From Saururus chinensis (taxonomy: Eukaryota > Streptophyta > Magnoliopsida > Piperales > Saururaceae), in assembly GCA_035235625.1 (NCBI GenBank), contig CP141148.1:26041057-26105056 (forward strand): a stretch of 64,000 nucleotides of DNA. The letters are read 5' to 3'. The position numbers were made by a program, and so were the translations under genes. Below, piece after piece: positions 12,120-25,470 of the stretch (position 1 is the stretch's first letter; every line of letters begins with the position of its first letter). The notes beneath the pieces are model-generated. The model was not told the DNA's origin and searched no databases. It was given only the letters and a program-made list of their open reading frames with translations.

Positions 12120-13150
12120 AGATGACGCACGTTAGTGGTAACGACGCCCAGCCGGAAAGTAGTTCGACTCCTCCAGCTGTTACCGCGCCAATCACTTTGA
12201 CAACGGGGGATCCTACGACACATTTCCTAGATCTATTAATGCAAAGAATGACTCGACACCTTCAGGCTGAAGGATTCCAATCGAATCATTCTAATCATTC
12301 GACCAGTTCGGGAGAAATTATCCACGGCGATAAGGATAATCTTTTGGAACGTTTTAAGAAGCTCGCACCAACATTTACGGGGGAAGACGGCCCCGAGGCC
12401 GCTGAAAAATGGACCTTCGAAGTCGAGCGTATTTTTAAAGCTATGAAGATTCCTGACAATCGTAAGGTGCCACTCGCCACTTTCTCTATGACAGACGAAG
12501 CTGCTTTTTGGTGGCTTACAGCAGAGAGGAATTTCTTCCCAGATGGTGATCATATTAAGTGGGAAGAATTTAAAGAAGTGTTATATGATAAATATTTTCC
12601 TCCTCACGTCCAAGAAAGGAAAGAAAAGGAGTTTTTAGACTTACAGCAAGGAAGTTTAACGGTGGTTCAGTACGAAAATAAATTCGTACAATTACAACGT
12701 TTCGCCCCAGACTTTTGTATGACGGAATTGAAGAAGGCACGGAAGTTCGTGAGGGGCCTAAATAGTGGATTGTGAAGCAAAATCATTGGCCATCAACCCA
12801 CGACTTTTGCCAAAGCGATAGAACTAGCCTCTATCCTGGAACAAGACTACCAAGAGTATGTGGTCGGACAAAAAGATCGAGGGAAAAATAGTAGTTTTCA
12901 AACCGATGAAAGGAAAAGGAGGCTTACGTTTAACAATTAGAATAATCGCAAGTTTCAAAAGCCCTCAGAACCACCTTTGCAGTTAAGGGAAGAGAAGAAG
13001 CTAGAAAGATGTCCTCGGTGTAACAAATTTCATCCACCAGGATCATGCTACTTTACCGACGGAAAATGCTTCTTCTGTGGTGAAAGTAACCATCAGATTA
13101 GAGACTGTCCAAAAAGGAAATTGCGAGAAGAATCAAAACCACAGCAGAAA
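12120..13150 (+). mobile_element. gag region of the chromovirus
   Basis: It contains the retrotransposon gag fold (a WTFEVERIF.. stretch, then DEAAFWWL and a later LRRF-like helix) and two closely spaced cysteine clusters, the second a clear CCHC knuckle ([14 protein letters not shown]). The region is interrupted. Confidence 0.88.
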
Positions 13151-13199
13151 CCAAAAGCTCAAGGTCGGGTCTTTGCCATTACCGCTGAAGAGGCTCAAG

Positions 13200-16100
13200 C
13201 GTCAAATGCCATCATTCAAGGTACACTTCTAGTCTTGGATAAAATAGCAAGAACCTTGATAGACCCTAGGTCAACGCATTCTTTCATATCTTTCGATTTT
13301 GCTTTGAGCATTGGCTATCCTATTTTAAATTTAGGATATGTCTTAGAAGTGTCCACCCCAATGGGAAAAATGTTTTTAGCTCGTGAATTTCTACAAGGGG
13401 TACCTTTCTCCTTTGAGAAACGTCAGTGGGAGGCCGACCTTATTCTCCTAAATATGACCGACTTTGATGTCATATTAGGTATGGATTGGTTAGCTGATAA
13501 CGGAGCGTTAGTAGACTGTAAACAAAAGAAGGTGATCTTTGATCAAGGAAATAAGAATTTTACTTTTTATGGACTTAAAGATCGTGCCAAACCGTGTATC
13601 ATCTCGGCGGTTAAAGCTCATCGGCTTTTAACCAAAGGATGTCAGGCTTATCTTGCCAGTGTGGAAACTAGTGAGACTACTTCAATTATGTTGGAAAGTA
13701 TTGAAGTAGTACAAGACTTCTCTGACGTTTTCCCTGATAATCTCTCTGGATTACCACCAATTAGAGAGATAGATTTTTCTATTGAGTTGATACCGGGAAC
13801 AAATCCTATCTCCAAGGCACCCTACCATATGGCTCCTGCGGAGTTAAAGGAGTTAAAAAGTCAATTGCAGGAATTGCTAGAAAAAGGATTTATCCGACCC
13901 AGTGTCTCTCCTTGGGGAGCACCGGTCCTATTTGTGAAAAAGAAGGACGGGTCGTTGAGGTTATGCATTGACTACCGACTTCTCAATGCCATCACCATAA
14001 AGAACAAGTATCCCTTGCCTCGTATAGATGACCTGTTCGATAAGTTGCAGACGGCTAAAGTTTTCTCAAAAATAGATTTGAGGACAGGTTATCATCAGTT
14101 AAGAATTCATGATAGTGATATATCTAAATCAGCTTTCCGCACCCGGTATGGCCACTACGAGTTTTTAGTGATGCCATTTGGTTTAACAAATGCCCCAGCT
14201 GCTTTCATGGACCTCATGAATAGAATTTTTCGGCCCTTTTTGGATAAGTTTGTTATCGTATTTGTCGATGACATCCTAATTTACTCTAGTAGCTTAGAAG
14301 AACACCGAGTACATTTGCAAGTAGTTTTGCAAATGCTGAGGGATCATAAGCTATACGCCAAGTTCAGCAAGTGCGAATTCTGGATGGAACAAGTGGTCTT
14401 CTTAGGACACGTCGTTTCAAAGAACGGTGTATCGGTGGACCCAACCAAGATTGAAGCGGTTATCAAATGGGAAAGGCCGAAGACAAGAATGTAAATTCAG
14501 AGCTTCTTAGGCCTTGCGGGTTATTACCGAAGATTCATCCATGGATTTTCAAGCATTGCCTTGCCCCTGACAAAATTGACAAGGAAAGGAGTAAAATTTG
14601 TTTGGGATGAAGCTTGTGAAAAGAGTTTTCTGGAGTTGAAAGAAAAATTGACAACTGCACCTGTTTTGGCTTTACCGACTGGTAGTAGAGGTTTTGTCGT
14701 GTACAGCGATGCTTCTAAAAGAGGCTTAGGATGCGTATTAATGCAAGACGGAAAAGTGATAGCATACGCTTCACGACAATTAAAGAAACATGAAGGTAAC
14801 TACCCTACGCACGATTTGGAATTAGCAGCGGTAGTTTTTGCACTAAAAATATGGAGACACTATCTATATGCGGAAATGTTTGAAGTTTTCACCGATCATC
14901 AAAGTTTGAAGTATATATTTTCCTAAAGTGATCTTAATATGAGGCAAAGACGGTGGATTGAATATCTTAAGGATTACGACTTTTCTATCAAGTATCACCC
15001 TGGAAAAGCCAACGTTGTAGCTGATGCTTTGAGTCGTAAATCTGGAGGATTAGCCTTCATGCTTGTTAAGGAGTGGAAACTGTTGGAAGAAACAATAAGT
15101 TTCCAACCCGAGCTACAATCTGGAAACAAGAAATCTTTCATTGCCAACCTAGAAGTGAAATCGGTACTAGTGGAACGTATTCTTGAAGGTCAAAAAGGTA
15201 ATGAAGAAGTGCAAACTTTGCTCGAAAGATCTGACTTCACGAAGGGCTCAGATGGAGGTGTTCGATTCCGAGAACGATTAGTAATACCGGAAATACCTGA
15301 GCTAAGGGAAGATCTATTATATGAAGCACATCGGTCTCGATTTACCATCCACCCAGGAGGAACAAAGATGTATCAAGATTTAAAAAGGAGTTTTTGGTGG
15401 AATGGAATGAAGAGGGATATAGGAGAATATATTTCAAGATGTTTAACTTGTCAGAAAGTTAAAGCCGAACACCAAAGACCCTCGGGGTACCTTCAAACGA
15501 TTGAGATTCCAGAGTGGAAGTGGGAACAAATTACTATGGATTTTGTTTTGGCACTACCCAGGACCACTCAAGGACATGAATCCATTTGGGTAATCGTAGA
15601 TCAACTCACGAAGTGTGCACATTTTCTTCCGTTAAGAAAGAAGCAATCCTTAAGTTCTTTGGCAAATTTATACGTGAAGGAAATTGTGAGTCGGCATGGA
15701 ATACCGCTATCGATCATCTCAGATCGAGACAGTCGTTTTACCTCCAAGTTCTGGCAAGGACTTCAAGAAGAATTAGACACAAATCTTAAGTTCAGCACTG
15801 CCTTTCACCCTCAAACTGATGGACAATCAGAAAGAACTATCCAAACTTTGGAAGATATGTTACGGGCTTGTGCAATGGATTGGAAAGGTAATTGGGACGA
15901 ACATTTACCCCTGGTCGAGTTCGCCTACAACAACAGTTATCATAGCAGCATAGGTATGGCTCCCTATGAGGCATTGTACGGACGACCTTGCCGATCACCG
16001 ACGTGTTGGAATGATGTAGGAGAATGAAGATTGATAAAGTCTGAACTTCTGCAACTTTGTGCTGATAAAGTGAAACTTATCAAGCATCGTCTAATGGCAT

Positions 16101-16580
16101 CCCATAGTCGTCAAAAGAGTTACGCTGATCAGAGACGGAAGGATATCGACTTTAGTGTGGGAGATCAAGTATTACTAAAGATTTCACCAACCCGGGGAAT
16201 CATGAGATTTGGAATTAAAGGCAAACTAAGTCCTCGCTTCGTAGGACCGTTTGAAATCTTGGACAAAGTAGGAGCAGTGGCCTATAGACTAGCCTTGCCT
16301 CCACAACTCGACAATGTACATGACGTATTTCACGTGTCCATGCTGAGGAAATACGTCCGAGACTCCTCACACGTTCTTGATCATAGTGTAATTACTCTTA
16401 AGCCGGACCTTACATTCGATGAAAAGCCAGTTAAAATCTTGGATCACAAGGAGCAGATCTTGAGGACAAAAAGAATTCCCTTAATCAAAGTGCTTTGGCA
16501 GTATCATGCTTCAGAAGAAGCCACTTGGGAGCTGGAGAGCGAAATAAAGAAGAAGTACCCTGAGTTATTCAACGAGTGAA
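13200..16580 (+). mobile_element. pol region of the chromovirus: protease, reverse transcriptase, RNase H, integrase, chromodomain
   Basis: In order: a retropepsin-like active site ([11 protein letters not shown], about 13.26 kb), followed by the VILGMDWL motif; reverse transcriptase with LRLCIDYR and the FVDDILIYS active site (about 14.26 kb); RNase H with YSDAS (about 14.7 kb); integrase with an HHCC zinc domain and a DDE core including [13 protein letters not shown] and [10 protein letters not shown] (about 15.3-16.0 kb); and a chromodomain with VLWQYH and ATWELE (about 16.49-16.53 kb). This domain order is that of Ty3 chromoviruses. The region has a few breaks. Confidence 0.92.
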
Positions 16581-16608
16581 TAATTCAAATTTCGAGGACG
16601 AAATTCCT

Positions 16609-16620
16609 CTAAGGGGGGTA
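16609..16620 (+). other. Polypurine tract of the chromovirus
   Basis: An AAGGGGGG-type run stands just before the 3' LTR (16624), preceded by the TTCGAGGACGAAATT stretch common to Tekay/Del elements. Confidence 0.8.
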
Positions 16621-16623
16621 GAT

Positions 16624-18300
16624 TGTAACGACTGTAAATTCTAACACGATTTCTTTAGTGTTTATTTTTATAATTTCTTAAGATCAGTTAGACTCGTAGA
16701 GATGAGCGTAACAAGTCGTAAACCACGTAAATCGGAGGTTGGGAACAAAAGTTACGACCTCGGGAAGCGTGTTCTAAAAACCGGCGGGACCCACTTATAA
16801 AATATGGGTAAACTAGTTCATAAGTGGTCTAGTCTCGTAGGGCTCGTCAATACGAGCTCAACGGTACCAAGAACGCACAAATCCGAGTTCGGGATAGGAA
16901 GTTACGATATTTCGAAATTTTTAGAAATAAATAATAAAATATTTTTTTAAGTCGGCTCGGCTCGGCGGGGCGCGGCTCGGCGCGACGTGGCGCGCGGCTC
17001 AGCCGCGCGACGCGTGCCGAACACGCGCGTGACGGACGCGCGGTCGTGACGGACGCGCGTTCGTCACCGCGCGCCCACTGGATTCGGCGCGCCTGCCGTT
17101 TCTGGTGGCGGCGCCCGCCGTTTCCGGCGGCGCCCGTCGGTTTCAACGGCGGCGCCCACCCCTTTTCGCCAGAAACCACCGTTTTCACCTCTATAAATAC
17201 CCCACTCCGGCCAGATTTCGTTTTTACACTCCATTTCTCACCCTCTCACTGTTTTTACTACTCCCGACCCATTCTAAACCCGAATTACACGATCCAAGAC
17301 TCGTTTCCTACTAATTCAAGGGTGCTCTACGCACCGAAAACGTTATTTTCTCGAGGTGACCTCTCCAAAATCCAGAAAACCCTACCACGTCCCTAATCCT
17401 CCTCTTTCTTCTTTCTACTATATCCGGACCGTTTCAAACTCGTTTCAGCCCGTTCAAAAGCCATACTCCACTAAATCGAAGGTGTTCTACGCGTTGGGAC
17501 CGTTATTCTGCCAAAATTCCTGCTCGAAGGAAGGATCTTCTTTATATTCTACGAAGGGATTTCTTATACTCCACACGCGTTATAGGTAGGTGATTTTAAA
17601 TCCTAATCGTATGCCGAAGGTTTGACTTACCAAAATTCTGTTAAAAGTTTCCTTCAAAGAAACTCTATTTTAAAAGCATCTCCTCTTTTCAAAAACTTCT
17701 CTGAGTTATGGGTAACTAAACCCTTTCGATAGCTTTTGGTTTATCGAATAAATGATTATTTTGATATGAAAATTCTGGGTACCACAAATACTTGTTTCTG
17801 GCGCGCATACAGGACTGGGATATCATGGGAAAATCCCTTTTCCTTCTGTCTCCCGTTGCCCCATGAGCGCGGGTGTAAGTCGGGGTATCACGACACTTAT
17901 GTGACCGCATGTTTTCAGACTTATTTTCTGAATGATTTTCAAAGAAGGATGTCATGATTTTTACATCCATGAAGCTTATTTTTAGCATTTAAACTCAACC
18001 TACTGAGTATGAATTTACTCACCCACCCTCAGATTCTGCAGGTGTGTCACTCGAATCTGAAGGAGCCGACAGAGAGTTTTCATAGATTCAGTTTTCTGTA
18101 CTTTCTTTTGTACTTTTTTGTAGTATTTGTACTGACTGATGTATAAAGGCATGTTATGCCAAATTTTGGATATCTTTGTATAATACAAAGTGTTTTGTAA
18201 TTACTCTTTTGGTACATGGTGGTCCTTGGCATTAGAAATTAAATTTCGTTACGTTTCCAAAAATTATTTTCTTTTACTCCGAAAATCGAGGGTCGTTACA
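16624..18300 (+). repeat. 3' LTR of the chromovirus (1677 bp)
   Basis: Near-identical to 9692-11302 but 66 bp longer. The extra length lies in the GC-rich block around 16980-17130, which contains repeated CGCGCG and GGCGGCGCCC motifs. The shared hairpin is at 18005-18020. Confidence 0.93.
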
Positions 18301-18743
18301 GGTCTCCCACCCAATGAGCCCCATGACCACTCTTTTGTTTCCACTTTAGATTATACCCAAATTAGTGCATTTAGTTGCAATAAAATCCAATAAGTATGAG
18401 AAAATTTGCAAAAAAATTAGAAAATTAGCCAGAAAATCCATAGGAGTATGTGAGAGTACAACTTGGTGAATGAATATTTGAATGGTGGACAAAGGTGGAT
18501 TTTAGTAGAACTTTGGACGTACTAGTTTGTTTTTGGTTATTTGCAATAAAGTTGTTGCTTTAAAAACTTGAATGAGGATTAACTGCTACTTGATATAGTT
18601 TGAATATTTATATTTCATTTTTGTACAACCATGATCCTTTTTTACACATGTCAAGCAGCACATAATTGTAGCAAGCTGCCATGTCACTTGGAGGTCTCTT
18701 TGGATGGGGACATAACATATTTAAATGGTTTGAAAGATGTTAA
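18301..18743. repeat. Duplicated host unit, copy 1, right part
   Basis: It starts with the second copy of the GGTCT target duplication and continues the host sequence interrupted at 9691. The stretch CCATGACCACTCTTT..TTTCCAC and ATTAGTGCAT recurs at 34455-34505. Copy 2 begins directly after it, at about 18744. Confidence 0.65.
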
Positions 18744-18951
18744 GTGATGTATGATGGTTTGTGGATATGTTATATGTTGGGAAATGAAAATCATGGTCAG
18801 CTTTGGTTTTGTTTAAGAAAAGCATTCACAAATTTGCACCAATGTATTGGAAAAAGGGTTTTCAAAATTCTGATTTTCATTAGGGAGCCTCTGACCTTCA
18901 AGCCAATGTCATTTCTAGCACACTCATTGGAACCAATGGCTAAGCCCAAAT
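18744..18951. repeat. Duplicated host unit, copy 2, first piece
   Basis: Homologous to 9187-9410 (the shared run includes TTTGCACCAATGTATT and ACCAATGGCTAAG). It is broken off by the insertion at 18952, and the next piece is at 29210. Confidence 0.75.
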
Positions 18952-19377
18952 TATAACGACCCGACCTGAGTTGGGCCCACAAAATCACTAATAGAAATTT
19001 TATTTCTTCCTCGAGCCAGGAATCATCATCTGTGTGTGAGAGGTACAACATTTGTCTACGCAATACCGAGCTTTAAGGCTTCCTCGTACGTAGATTTAGG
19101 TAGTAACAATCATTTATACACAACGAAGCTTCATAATTCGTCGCGTATAAAATAGAATAAAACATATTATTATAATTAATTTGGATCAGGCCAACGTTGC
19201 CTTACAGTTGGTTGCTTACGTACGTATTGGATATTATTCCAATACAATCTGATCCGAACGTAGTTCTGCCTAACGGCTACTACATACATTAGGCATCACA
19301 AAATCATATACGTTAACATACATATATACTGATATTCAATTGAAGTTATGCAAAAACCGATAAAACACCGGCACTAC

Positions 19378-19610
19378 ACATCTTGCTCTATCATAGAGCA
19401 AGATCAATCACATTCACACGTCTCGCTCCATCACTAAGCCGAGACCGAACACACACCACATACCTCGCTCTACCAGAGAACAAGACGAAACGCATCTACA
19501 AGTCTCGTCTACCACTAAGCCGAGGCTGAAAACACACTATATGTCTCGCTCTATCACTGAGCCAAGATCGAACACACACATCACACATCTCGCTCTACCA
19601 GAGCGAGACT
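19378..19610. repeat. Tandem hairpin repeats in the family E LTR, about 5 units of ~45 bp
   Basis: Each unit contains a short inverted repeat such as TCTCGCTCTA..CACTGAGC or CTCGCTCTACCAGAGCGAG, separated by ACACACA-rich spacers. Successive units alternate between AGAGC and AAGCC arm endings. Confidence 0.75.
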
Positions 19611-19662
19611 ACACACATCATGGCATATAAGCACACCTCATGGCATATAAGCATAGCAAGCA

Positions 19663-22600
19663 TGTCACGCCCCGGCACTGCCCGACCCGAGCCAAACCCG
19701 GTCCAGGGGCCGGTCAAGCGCACGGGGGCGACAATGAGATTGAAAATGATTAGCGGAAGACTTATGCCCTAATCACGGGTGATTTAAAATTTACAATACG
19801 AAGTAAATGTACCACTTTGAGCAAGAGTAAACAGGTAAAAACAAGAGAGTTACTTTAACTCTAAAATAAACCACAATCTCAAACCCACATAGTTATTTAA
19901 TCCATAGCCCACACTAAGCTCCAAAACTATGTCTCAAATAATTTAAAGGTAAAATGTAGCACAATCCAAAATGAGAACTACGCCACAAGAGTTCTAACAT
20001 CATAACAACACTAAAGAAACAAGCCACATAAGAGACCTCCACGTCTACTCCCAAGTCCTCTCCGACCTTTCCTCATAGAGAGGATCTTGTCCATCTGCGT
20101 GTCACGCCACGTAGCCCCAAAGCAAAAGCACAAGAAAGAGGGGTGAGTATGATAAACTCAATAATGGTTTATGATATAACTATAATCATTAGAAACACAA
20201 TAGTATAGTAATATAACAATTCAGATCAATGATTGACAAGATGTATCATTTTCTGATCACACATACACATCACCAAAACCTGCATCATAGTGTCTAAATC
20301 ATATAGTGCAATTCAATATCATACAAACCTGCATGAGATGTATTTCTAACATACATTTCAGATCATGCATCAACATCATATAAACCTCCATGAGATGTAT
20401 CTCTAACATACATTTCAGATCATGCATCAACATCATATAAACCTACATGAGATGTATCTCTAACATACATTTCAGATCATGCATCAACATCATATAAACC
20501 TGCATGAGATGTATCTCTAACATACATTTCAGATCATGTAACCCTGCATATAATGTCTCAATCACAATCTGCAAATCAGGCATTCATAGTATATCTCATC
20601 CATTCCGCACGACAAACATGTCAAATTACGTGTTACACAAACATGCATAGTGTACATCATATACATGCATCAACATAAATAGAGAATGCCTCCATCAAGG
20701 AGTAAACACAATTAACGTCACATAGACAGGAACACAGACAAGGCCACAAAGGCGTGTCACGGTCCGAATTCTACACAAGAATATAAGAAGGCCGGGGTTG
20801 TCAATCCCTAAGGCTGCTCGCCCTCGACGATCCGGGCCAAGGATGTCCCATTCTCACATAGAGCACCTAGAGCAGGGGTGTTCGCCCCGGGACATCTCCT
20901 GTGGTGGGGGAGAGCCCGAGTTCCCACATAGGGAACCCTAGAACACGTGGTAGCTGGTGCACAAAGCGTACCACTCTAGATTCTCAGGGTTCAGAAGACA
21001 ATCATAATAATCTCAATCCGCAAGACAAGTACATAACTCGTCCCCACATAATTCCATTTAATTAGACTCAACCCGGGCAGTGCACATGTTCCACAAAGGA
21101 ACTCAAATCAAAACATGTCCTTTCGGACCAATCAAGTTTCGATTAAGCCAACGACCGATTAATTTGGCACGCAATTTCACCACATTGCATCCAATTGATC
21201 AAACTCTGTTAATCTCGATAAAGCCTCAATTGGAAATCCATTTTCATAATGCATGCAACATGGTACATACGTGGGCAAGGCATACATGAATCCTAATTCA
21301 TGATAAGTGCTCTCATCAGCCCCTCATGCATCATTCATAATCATAATATCAAGCCTCATCAAAATCATTAAACCCACATGTGTGTGTGTACATGGTAGAA
21401 GCACCTCACTCGATGTATATCAACATGCTTTGTAATTAACTCACCATCACACTACACATGCGCATTAACATCTAATCATGAATTCCAACGGAAATCATAG
21501 GAGAAGAACTATTAAAATCATAACTCAAGTCAAAACCTAACCACAAGCTAAACATATATAAGCTCATTTACCTCATACTGGAATCTAGGCATAACACTAA
21601 CATTTACACCTCATTTAACCACATCCTATAATGACATATCAGCCCATTAGCATGCTGTAATTCTACTGAAAACATGCTTAAACCATAGGAATCAACCACT
21701 TTTAACTTCAAGATAGCAATTCCAACAAATATATACAACTACAAGTTATTTCACATAACTTTAAATATACACCACAACTTCTAACATCAATAGTATGCTC
21801 TTCCAGTAGCTTACTCTGGCTCAAGACACTCCACATAAACATAAAAATGATATTTCAGAATAGAGACATTGAAGTAACCAACATACAAACAATAGTCAAT
21901 TTCAGCAGTGTAGTCGTTCGAACGCCCTCCAGGGCCGTTCGATCGGCTAAATAGGAAATTTTTTGAAAATGCAGTGTTGTCGTTTGAACACCAACAAGGT
22001 AGATTCAACCTTCTTCTTCATTTCAAAATTTCAAACCGAAACTCCATTGATGAAACTTAAAATCTCCATTTAACAACTCAAATGTCATTAAAATTCCATC
22101 ATACCTTCCAGAAAGCTAATCTACCTCATATTAAGACAAAATCCTAAGAAATCGGGACAAGAAATTATCATTTACTAATCTCACAATTAAAGCACTAAAT
22201 CAAGTAAATCCATTCCAAATAAACAATAAAAATCGAGATTTTTACCATAGGAAAACTGAGATTTCAAAGACCCATTACCTTATCACTTAATTAGGTTCGG
22301 ATTTGACCGTCACACTTCTTGAAAACCTTCCAAATACATAGAATTTAAGTTAAACTCCATTAAAAATCAATTTAACATTGAAAACCCTAATGAAATCTTA
22401 GATCTAGGGTTTGTTAAGCATAAAAAATGAATTTTGAGATGTAGGGTTTGAAGTAAGGAAGCAAATCAGTGGATTTGATGTTTAAAATCAAATCAAAGCA
22501 AAGGGGAAATGATGGATTAAGAACGGATTAGGAGAAAACCTAAGATTTAGGCTTAATTTAAGAAAACATGCCTTAATCTCCTTCTAACTTGGGCATAATT

Positions 22601-23092
22601 GGGGAACTAGGCCTTAATCACCCTCTCCCAGCCTATTCCCAAAATAGAAATGACTCAGATCTTTTTATTTATAGTAGGGCTTGGGGTATACATAATTAGC
22701 TAGTGGGGTATGAATAGAAATTTGGCTAAAAATAGGTATTTTGACCATTTGAGCACTAATTAAACCTGGGAAAATTATGAAAATTTTTATAAAAGCTTGT
22801 GTTGATGTATGGGTTAATTTTGTTCAAAAACCTCAATTTCGCCGGTGGGGCCCACAGGGGGTCTCGCCAAACCCTAATTTTTGGAAAATTAGGGAAAATT
22901 TAGAAAAATCCTAAAAATTCAGGTTTGACCCAAAATCACTTAAAACCAATAATTGTAAAGTTGATTTTGATTAAAACCATAAGAAATATCATTTATTTTT
23001 AAACTACCAAATAAATCAGAAAACGTGTTAATCGCACGACAACCGATAATTAAAATGAAAAGAAAACCGGTTCAAGAATGAGAGTCCTTACA
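19663..23092 (-). mobile_element. Solo LTR of family A (3430 bp) inside family E
   Basis: It has a perfect 5 bp target duplication AAGCA (19658-19662 and 23093-23097), a plus-strand left end of TGTCACGCCCC and a right end of CCTTACA. It is homologous in reverse orientation to the LTR at 1-2449, including the CGTTCGAACGCCCT block and the LTR terminus. No coding domain is present, which fits a solo LTR. It inserted after family E. Confidence 0.82.
20328..20550. repeat. Minisatellite in the solo family A LTR, 4 units of 57 bp
   Basis: Regular units begin at 20328, 20385, 20442 and 20499. Each has CATGAGATGTAT.TCTAACATA and CAGATCATGCATCAACATC, with only a few differences between units. Confidence 0.9.
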
Positions 23093-25029
23093 AAGCATAT
23101 GGATCATAGCATAACACACATCATAATTAGCACATACCGTTCTATAATTAAAACGGGAGATCAGAAAGGCTTACTCCCATCATGTCTTGTAAAGTAACGG
23201 TATTCGGAGTTGCTCGGTCCTCCTAGGCGTCATCCCCTTCAGATTCGAAGATAGTAGACGTAGCTTCCTCAAGCCTTCATACCTTCCTCGTCTTGCACTG
23301 AAAGAATACATGCAAACGTTCTCCTTGTCAGAGACTCTTCTCGTTTTCTGTGCCCGTGAGTGGCGAACAAAACCTCCCCTACTCTGGATTACTTCTCTTG
23401 TTGTGGCCTGGCAACTTCGGACAAAACCTCGTCTTGCTCCGGGCCCCTTTTTTCTTGTTCTGGTGTTCAAGGATAATGGGTAGGGCCTCTCCTCGTCTCG
23501 GGGCATTTCCTCTTCATATGGTCGCCAACTCAGAAAACAGACCCTTTCATCGCTTAGAACACACTCGATTTAGTCAAGAACGCCTCTTGAATCAACTAAA
23601 TCAGAATTAGGATGGTCAGAAACAGAGAAAATGAAGTTGGTCGGTGCTTGAGAACTACGGGCAGAACCTCTCCTTGTCTTGGGGTGTTTCCTCCTTATAC
23701 GGACTGTAACTCAAAGAAAGGATCCCTCCATCATGTAGAGCATGCTCGATTTAGTAGGAAACAAGTCTTGCATGGGTTAAATCGGACTTAGAACGCTCAA
23801 AAACGGGGGAGAGAAGTTCTCCTTCAAAATGGAACAAAATGGGGGTATTTATAGCCCCTGAGCCTCGCCAAAACCGCGGTGCCGCGCCGCCAAATCCAAC
23901 GGTGTCGAAGGCTTCGAGCGGCGGTGCCCCGCATTAATGCGTGGCTCGCGCCCGCGTGCGTAAAATTGCGGCACCCGCTGCGTTGCGGTTCCTCGGTAGT
24001 GCCTCGCACCACGCCAACCTGAGCTGCAGCGTGTACCAGTCATGCGCTGTGTGCCGCGCGGTGCCTTTCTAATTATTATTATTATTATTATTTTAAAACA
24101 TATATACTTCAAACGCGCGTATCTTCCTACCACGGATTCGGATTCTCGCATTCTTGGTACTGTTGGACTCATATTGATGTGCCCTTTGATACTAACCCAC
24201 TTAAAGTAATATATCGTGCTCTTTCCAAGTGGGTCCCGCCTATAATACATGTTTCCCGAGGTCATAATTTTCGGTCCCGACCTCCGTTTCACACGTTCTT
24301 CAAATCATTATGCTCGTTTCTTCGAGCTCTACACATATACGAAGGTTTCTGTAACGCCTGAGATTTTTCATACATTTTCCTTAAAATTCACAGAATTTTT
24401 TTGCAATTTAACAACTATAAATGGGAGGAAAAATGATGAAATCAAAACCTACATAAACACTTTATAATTTAAAACATCATACGGTTAAACATCGTACCAC
24501 CAAATCAAATATCCTCAGGCATTACTTGAAAACAAATGTACGACTAAATTACCATGATCATGGATTTTTAAATACAAATAACTCCCAGGCGTCCCCGAGT
24601 ACAAGTCTCATAACAGTCTACATTCAAATCCAAACTAAAAGTCCAGAAGATATAAACACCTTACTTCTCATCTCACCCAATATATTATATCATGGCACAA
24701 AAATATACTCGCATTGAATCAAATATACCTGAATCAAAAGGGAAAACAATCCACTGCAGAATTGAGCATCCATCTTCAGGAGCTCTCCAACACACCCTGC
24801 AAAAGCCTCCCGAACAACGGGGCTAAAAAATATAGGGTAATGAGTATTTTCATACTCAGTAGGAAAATACCCAGTAGGGGAATCTAAACAGTGAACTCAA
24901 TAAGTTTATAAATACATGCGTTCATGCAACTCAAACATGAAGCATACAACATATAACAATCGTATACATATGCATATAAACACGCATAACACACCATCAA
25001 ACCAAACTTACACAAACACCCTTAATCAG

Positions 25030-25470
25030 GGAAACTTACTCTTACCATCGTACGCTAACTCATACAACTTACACATACTTGTACGACCTTACTCGTACAA
25101 TCTTACTCTTACTTGTACGACCTTACTCGTAAAGTCTTACACTTACTCATATGATCTTACTCGTAAAGTCTTACACTTACTCATATGATCTTACTCGTAC
25201 AGTCTTACACTTACTCGTACGACCTTACTCGTACAATCTTATGCTTACTTGTACGACCTTACTCGTACAGTTTTACACTTACTCGTACGATCTTACTCGT
25301 ACAATCATACGCTTACTGTCTTACTCAGAATCATACTCTTACAGTCTTGCTCACAACATACCCTTACAGTCATGCTCAAACTCACACTCTTACAGTCGTA
25401 CTCATCCTCATAATCATACGCTTACTCAGAAACGCACATGCTCAGTCATATAGTCGTATACATACTATCG
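25030..25470. repeat. Tandem array of TTACTCGTACGACC-like units in F1
   Basis: About 400 bp of short direct repeats built on CTTACTCGTACGA and CTTACTCGTACAAT, each about 17 bp, grading into TACAGTC-type units at the right. The matching place in F2 (29930-30130) has only a weak, shorter version. Confidence 0.85.

Larger units (their letters stand above)
9692..18300 (+). mobile_element. Tekay/Del-like Ty3 chromovirus, nearly whole, young but broken
   Basis: A complete LTR-internal-LTR structure is flanked by a perfect 5 bp target duplication GGTCT (9687-9691 and 18301-18305). Both LTRs start TGTAACGAC and end GTCGTTACA. The internal region holds a tRNA-Met primer-binding site, an extra upstream reading frame, gag with zinc knuckles, protease, reverse transcriptase, RNase H, integrase and a C-terminal chromodomain, then a polypurine tract. 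The chromodomain, long LTRs and the TTCGAGGACGAAATT stretch before the polypurine tract point to the Tekay/Del lineage. By eye the LTRs differ at about 1% of aligned bases, mostly transitions, plus one GC-rich length difference, so the insertion is young (probably below a few million years, depending on rate). The coding part has about four or five breaks. Confidence 0.93.

Noticed and set aside
25030-25470. CRISPR-like appearance of regularly spaced repeats
   Set aside because: Units are contiguous and degenerate, without unique spacers, and the DNA is from a plant; it is a tandem array in a retroelement.
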